In this document: in pieces, positions 4,334 to 5,490 of the stretch
How the letters are laid out: every line of letters begins with the position of its first letter
Position numbering within the stretch: the stretch's first letter is position 1
DNA from: Oscillospiraceae bacterium
GTDB taxonomy: Bacteria; Bacillota; Clostridia; Oscillospirales; Acutalibacteraceae
DNA: 5,490 nucleotides
Direction: 5' to 3'
Assembly: GCA_021640185.1 (NCBI GenBank)
Contig: JAJXDX010000145.1
Location: 463 to 5,952 of the forward strand
Position numbers and translations under genes: made by a program
Notes under the pieces: model-generated
Told to the model about the DNA's origin: nothing
Databases searched by the model: none
Seen by the model: the letters and a program-made list of their open reading frames with translations, nothing else

Positions 4334-5490
4334 ATGGCTAGTTTGTCACTCAAGCACATCTACAAGAAGTACCCGGGCGGCGTCGTGGCCGTGTCCGACT
4401 TCAATCTGGAGATCAAGGACAAAGAGTTCGTCATCATGGTCGGCCCTTCCGGCTGCGGTAAGTCGACCACGCTGCGTATGATCGCGGGCCTGGAGGAGAT
4501 CACGTCCGGTGAGCTCTACATAGGCGACCGTCTGGTCAACGATGTAGCACCGAAGGACCGCGATATCGCGATGGTGTTCCAGAACTACGCTCTGTATCCG
4601 CACATGACGGTGTTCGACAACATGGCGTTCGGCCTGAAGCTGCGCAAGACCCCGAAGGACGAGATCAAGCGCCGCGTCGAAGAGGCCGCCCGCATCCTCG
4701 ACATCGCCCACCTGCTCGACCGTAAGCCGAAGGCGCTGTCCGGCGGTCAGCGTCAGCGTGTCGCCCTCGGCCGTGCCATCGTGCGTGAGCCGAAGGTCTT
4801 CCTGCTCGACGAGCCGCTGTCCAACTTGGATGCTAAGCTGCGTGCGCAGATGCGTACCGAGCTGTCCAAGCTGCACCAGAAGCTGGGCACCACCTTCATC
4901 TACGTTACCCACGACCAGACGGAAGCCATGACCATGGCCGACCGCATCGTCGTTATGAAGGACGGCGTCATCCAGCAGGTCGACAGCCCGCAGAACCTGT
5001 ACGACAAGCCCTGCAATATGTTCGTGGCCGGCTTCATCGGCAGCCCGCAGATGAACTTCATCGAGAGCGTCATCGGCAAGAACGACAAGGGCTACTATGT
5101 CGAGTTCGGTTCCGAGGACACCAAGACCAAGCGCGGCGTGAAGTATCAGATCCCGCTGCCGGCGGCCAAGGTCGAGGGCAAGGGCCTTGACGAGTATCTC
5201 GGCAAGGAGATCATCATGGGCATCCGTCCCGAGGACGTCCATGACGAGCCCCGTCTGCTTGAAGAGTTCGCCGACTGCAAGGTCAAGGCGAACGTCGAGG
5301 TCACCGAAATGATGGGTGCCGAGACCTTCCTGTACGTCAACGTCGAGGGCTTCGATTTCACCGCACGCGTCGAGCCGACCTCCACCGCTCATCCGGGCGA
5401 CGAGATCGAGGTCGCGCTCGAGAACACGAAGATCCACCTCTTCGACAAAGAGACCGAGCGCGACCTCGATCTCGTCGCCCGGATGAGCGG
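4334..5490 (+). CDS. ugpC: Sugar ABC transporter ATP-binding protein, UgpC/MsmX/MalK family (3' end cut by window)
   Basis: 385 codons are open to the window edge with no stop. The protein is an ATPase powering carbohydrate (class CUT1) importers at the inner face of the membrane. Nucleotide-binding domain: Walker A GPSGCGKST (37-45), Q-loop with Gln83 in FQNYALYPHM, signature LSGGQRQR (135-142), Walker B FLLDE (156-160) with catalytic Glu160, D-loop SNLD (163-166), and switch His193 in YVTHDQTEA. The C-terminal regulatory OB/TOBE part (from about 235) includes GFIGSPQMNF, MGIRPEDV and LFDKETE. Relatives are about 365-380 aa, so the stop should lie shortly beyond 5490. GGAGG at 4319-4323 precedes ATG by ten bases. 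No permease or binding-protein gene is adjacent, fitting the multitask MsmX/MsmK ATPases of Firmicutes. The symbol reflects the family name; glycerol-3-phosphate as substrate is not implied. Frequent CGT, AAG and CTG codons suggest high expression. Confidence 0.94.
   Translation, partial: MASLSLKHIYKKYPGGVVAVSDFNLEIKDKEFVIMVGPSGCGKSTTLRMIAGLEEITSGELYIGDRLVNDVAPKDRDIAMVFQNYALYPHMTVFDNMAFGLKLRKTPKDEIKRRVEEAARILDIAHLLDRKPKALSGGQRQRVALGRAIVREPKVFLLDEPLSNLDAKLRAQMRTELSKLHQKLGTTFIYVTHDQTEAMTMADRIVVMKDGVIQQVDSPQNLYDKPCNMFVAGFIGSPQMNFIESVIGKNDKGYYVEFGSEDTKTKRGVKYQIPLPAAKVEGKGLDEYLGKEIIMGIRPEDVHDEPRLLEEFADCKVKANVEVTEMMGAETFLYVNVEGFDFTARVEPTSTAHPGDEIEVALENTKIHLFDKETERDLDLVARMS

Noticed and set aside
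4346..5437. Long minus-strand open frame opposite the ABC ATPase
   Set aside because: It is an antisense shadow produced by the GC-rich codon bias of the real gene. The + strand frame contains every ABC ATPase motif, while the antisense translation is an Asp/Leu/His-rich string without recognisable domains.

Overview
The window is GC-rich and reads as chromosomal DNA of a GC-rich Firmicute, most likely an Oscillospiraceae/Ruminococcaceae-type gut clostridium. That placement is inference. It rests on strong AAGGAGG/GGAGG ribosome binding sites, extended -10 promoters (TGGTATA..), and protein families common in Clostridia (DUF4956, DUF4830, an MsmX/UgpC-type ATPase). All genes are on the + strand and the window is tightly packed.

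Layout. (1) 29-691 encodes a DUF4956 membrane protein, probably the last gene of a truncated upstream operon. (2) 692-1073 is the only long non-coding stretch. It starts and ends with two copies of the same 26-nt terminator-like palindrome (717-742 and 984-1009) and holds at least four further inverted repeats. The asnB promoter follows the second palindrome directly. (3) 1074-2915 encodes glutamine-hydrolysing asparagine synthetase (asnB). (4) 2968-3453 encodes a small membrane-anchored or exported DUF4830 protein. (5) 3437-4177 encodes an RsuA-type 16S rRNA pseudouridine synthase, overlapping the DUF4830 gene by 17 nt. (6) 4178-4333 is a more AT-rich spacer with an extended -10 promoter and a leader hairpin. 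(7) 4334 to the window end encodes a sugar ABC-transporter ATPase of the UgpC/MsmX/MalK family, cut by the window edge.

How the genes relate. asnB, the DUF4830 gene and rsuA are probably one transcription unit: there is a 52-nt gap, then an overlap, with no convincing terminator between them. Asparagine synthesis and rRNA modification have no evident functional link, so this looks like an ordinary housekeeping operon. The ATPase has its own promoter and no permease or binding-protein genes nearby, as expected for a shared ATPase serving several sugar importers. I found no CRISPR array, tRNA, rRNA, transposase or defence system. The only part not explained by known features is the structure-rich 743-983 segment between the twin palindromes.
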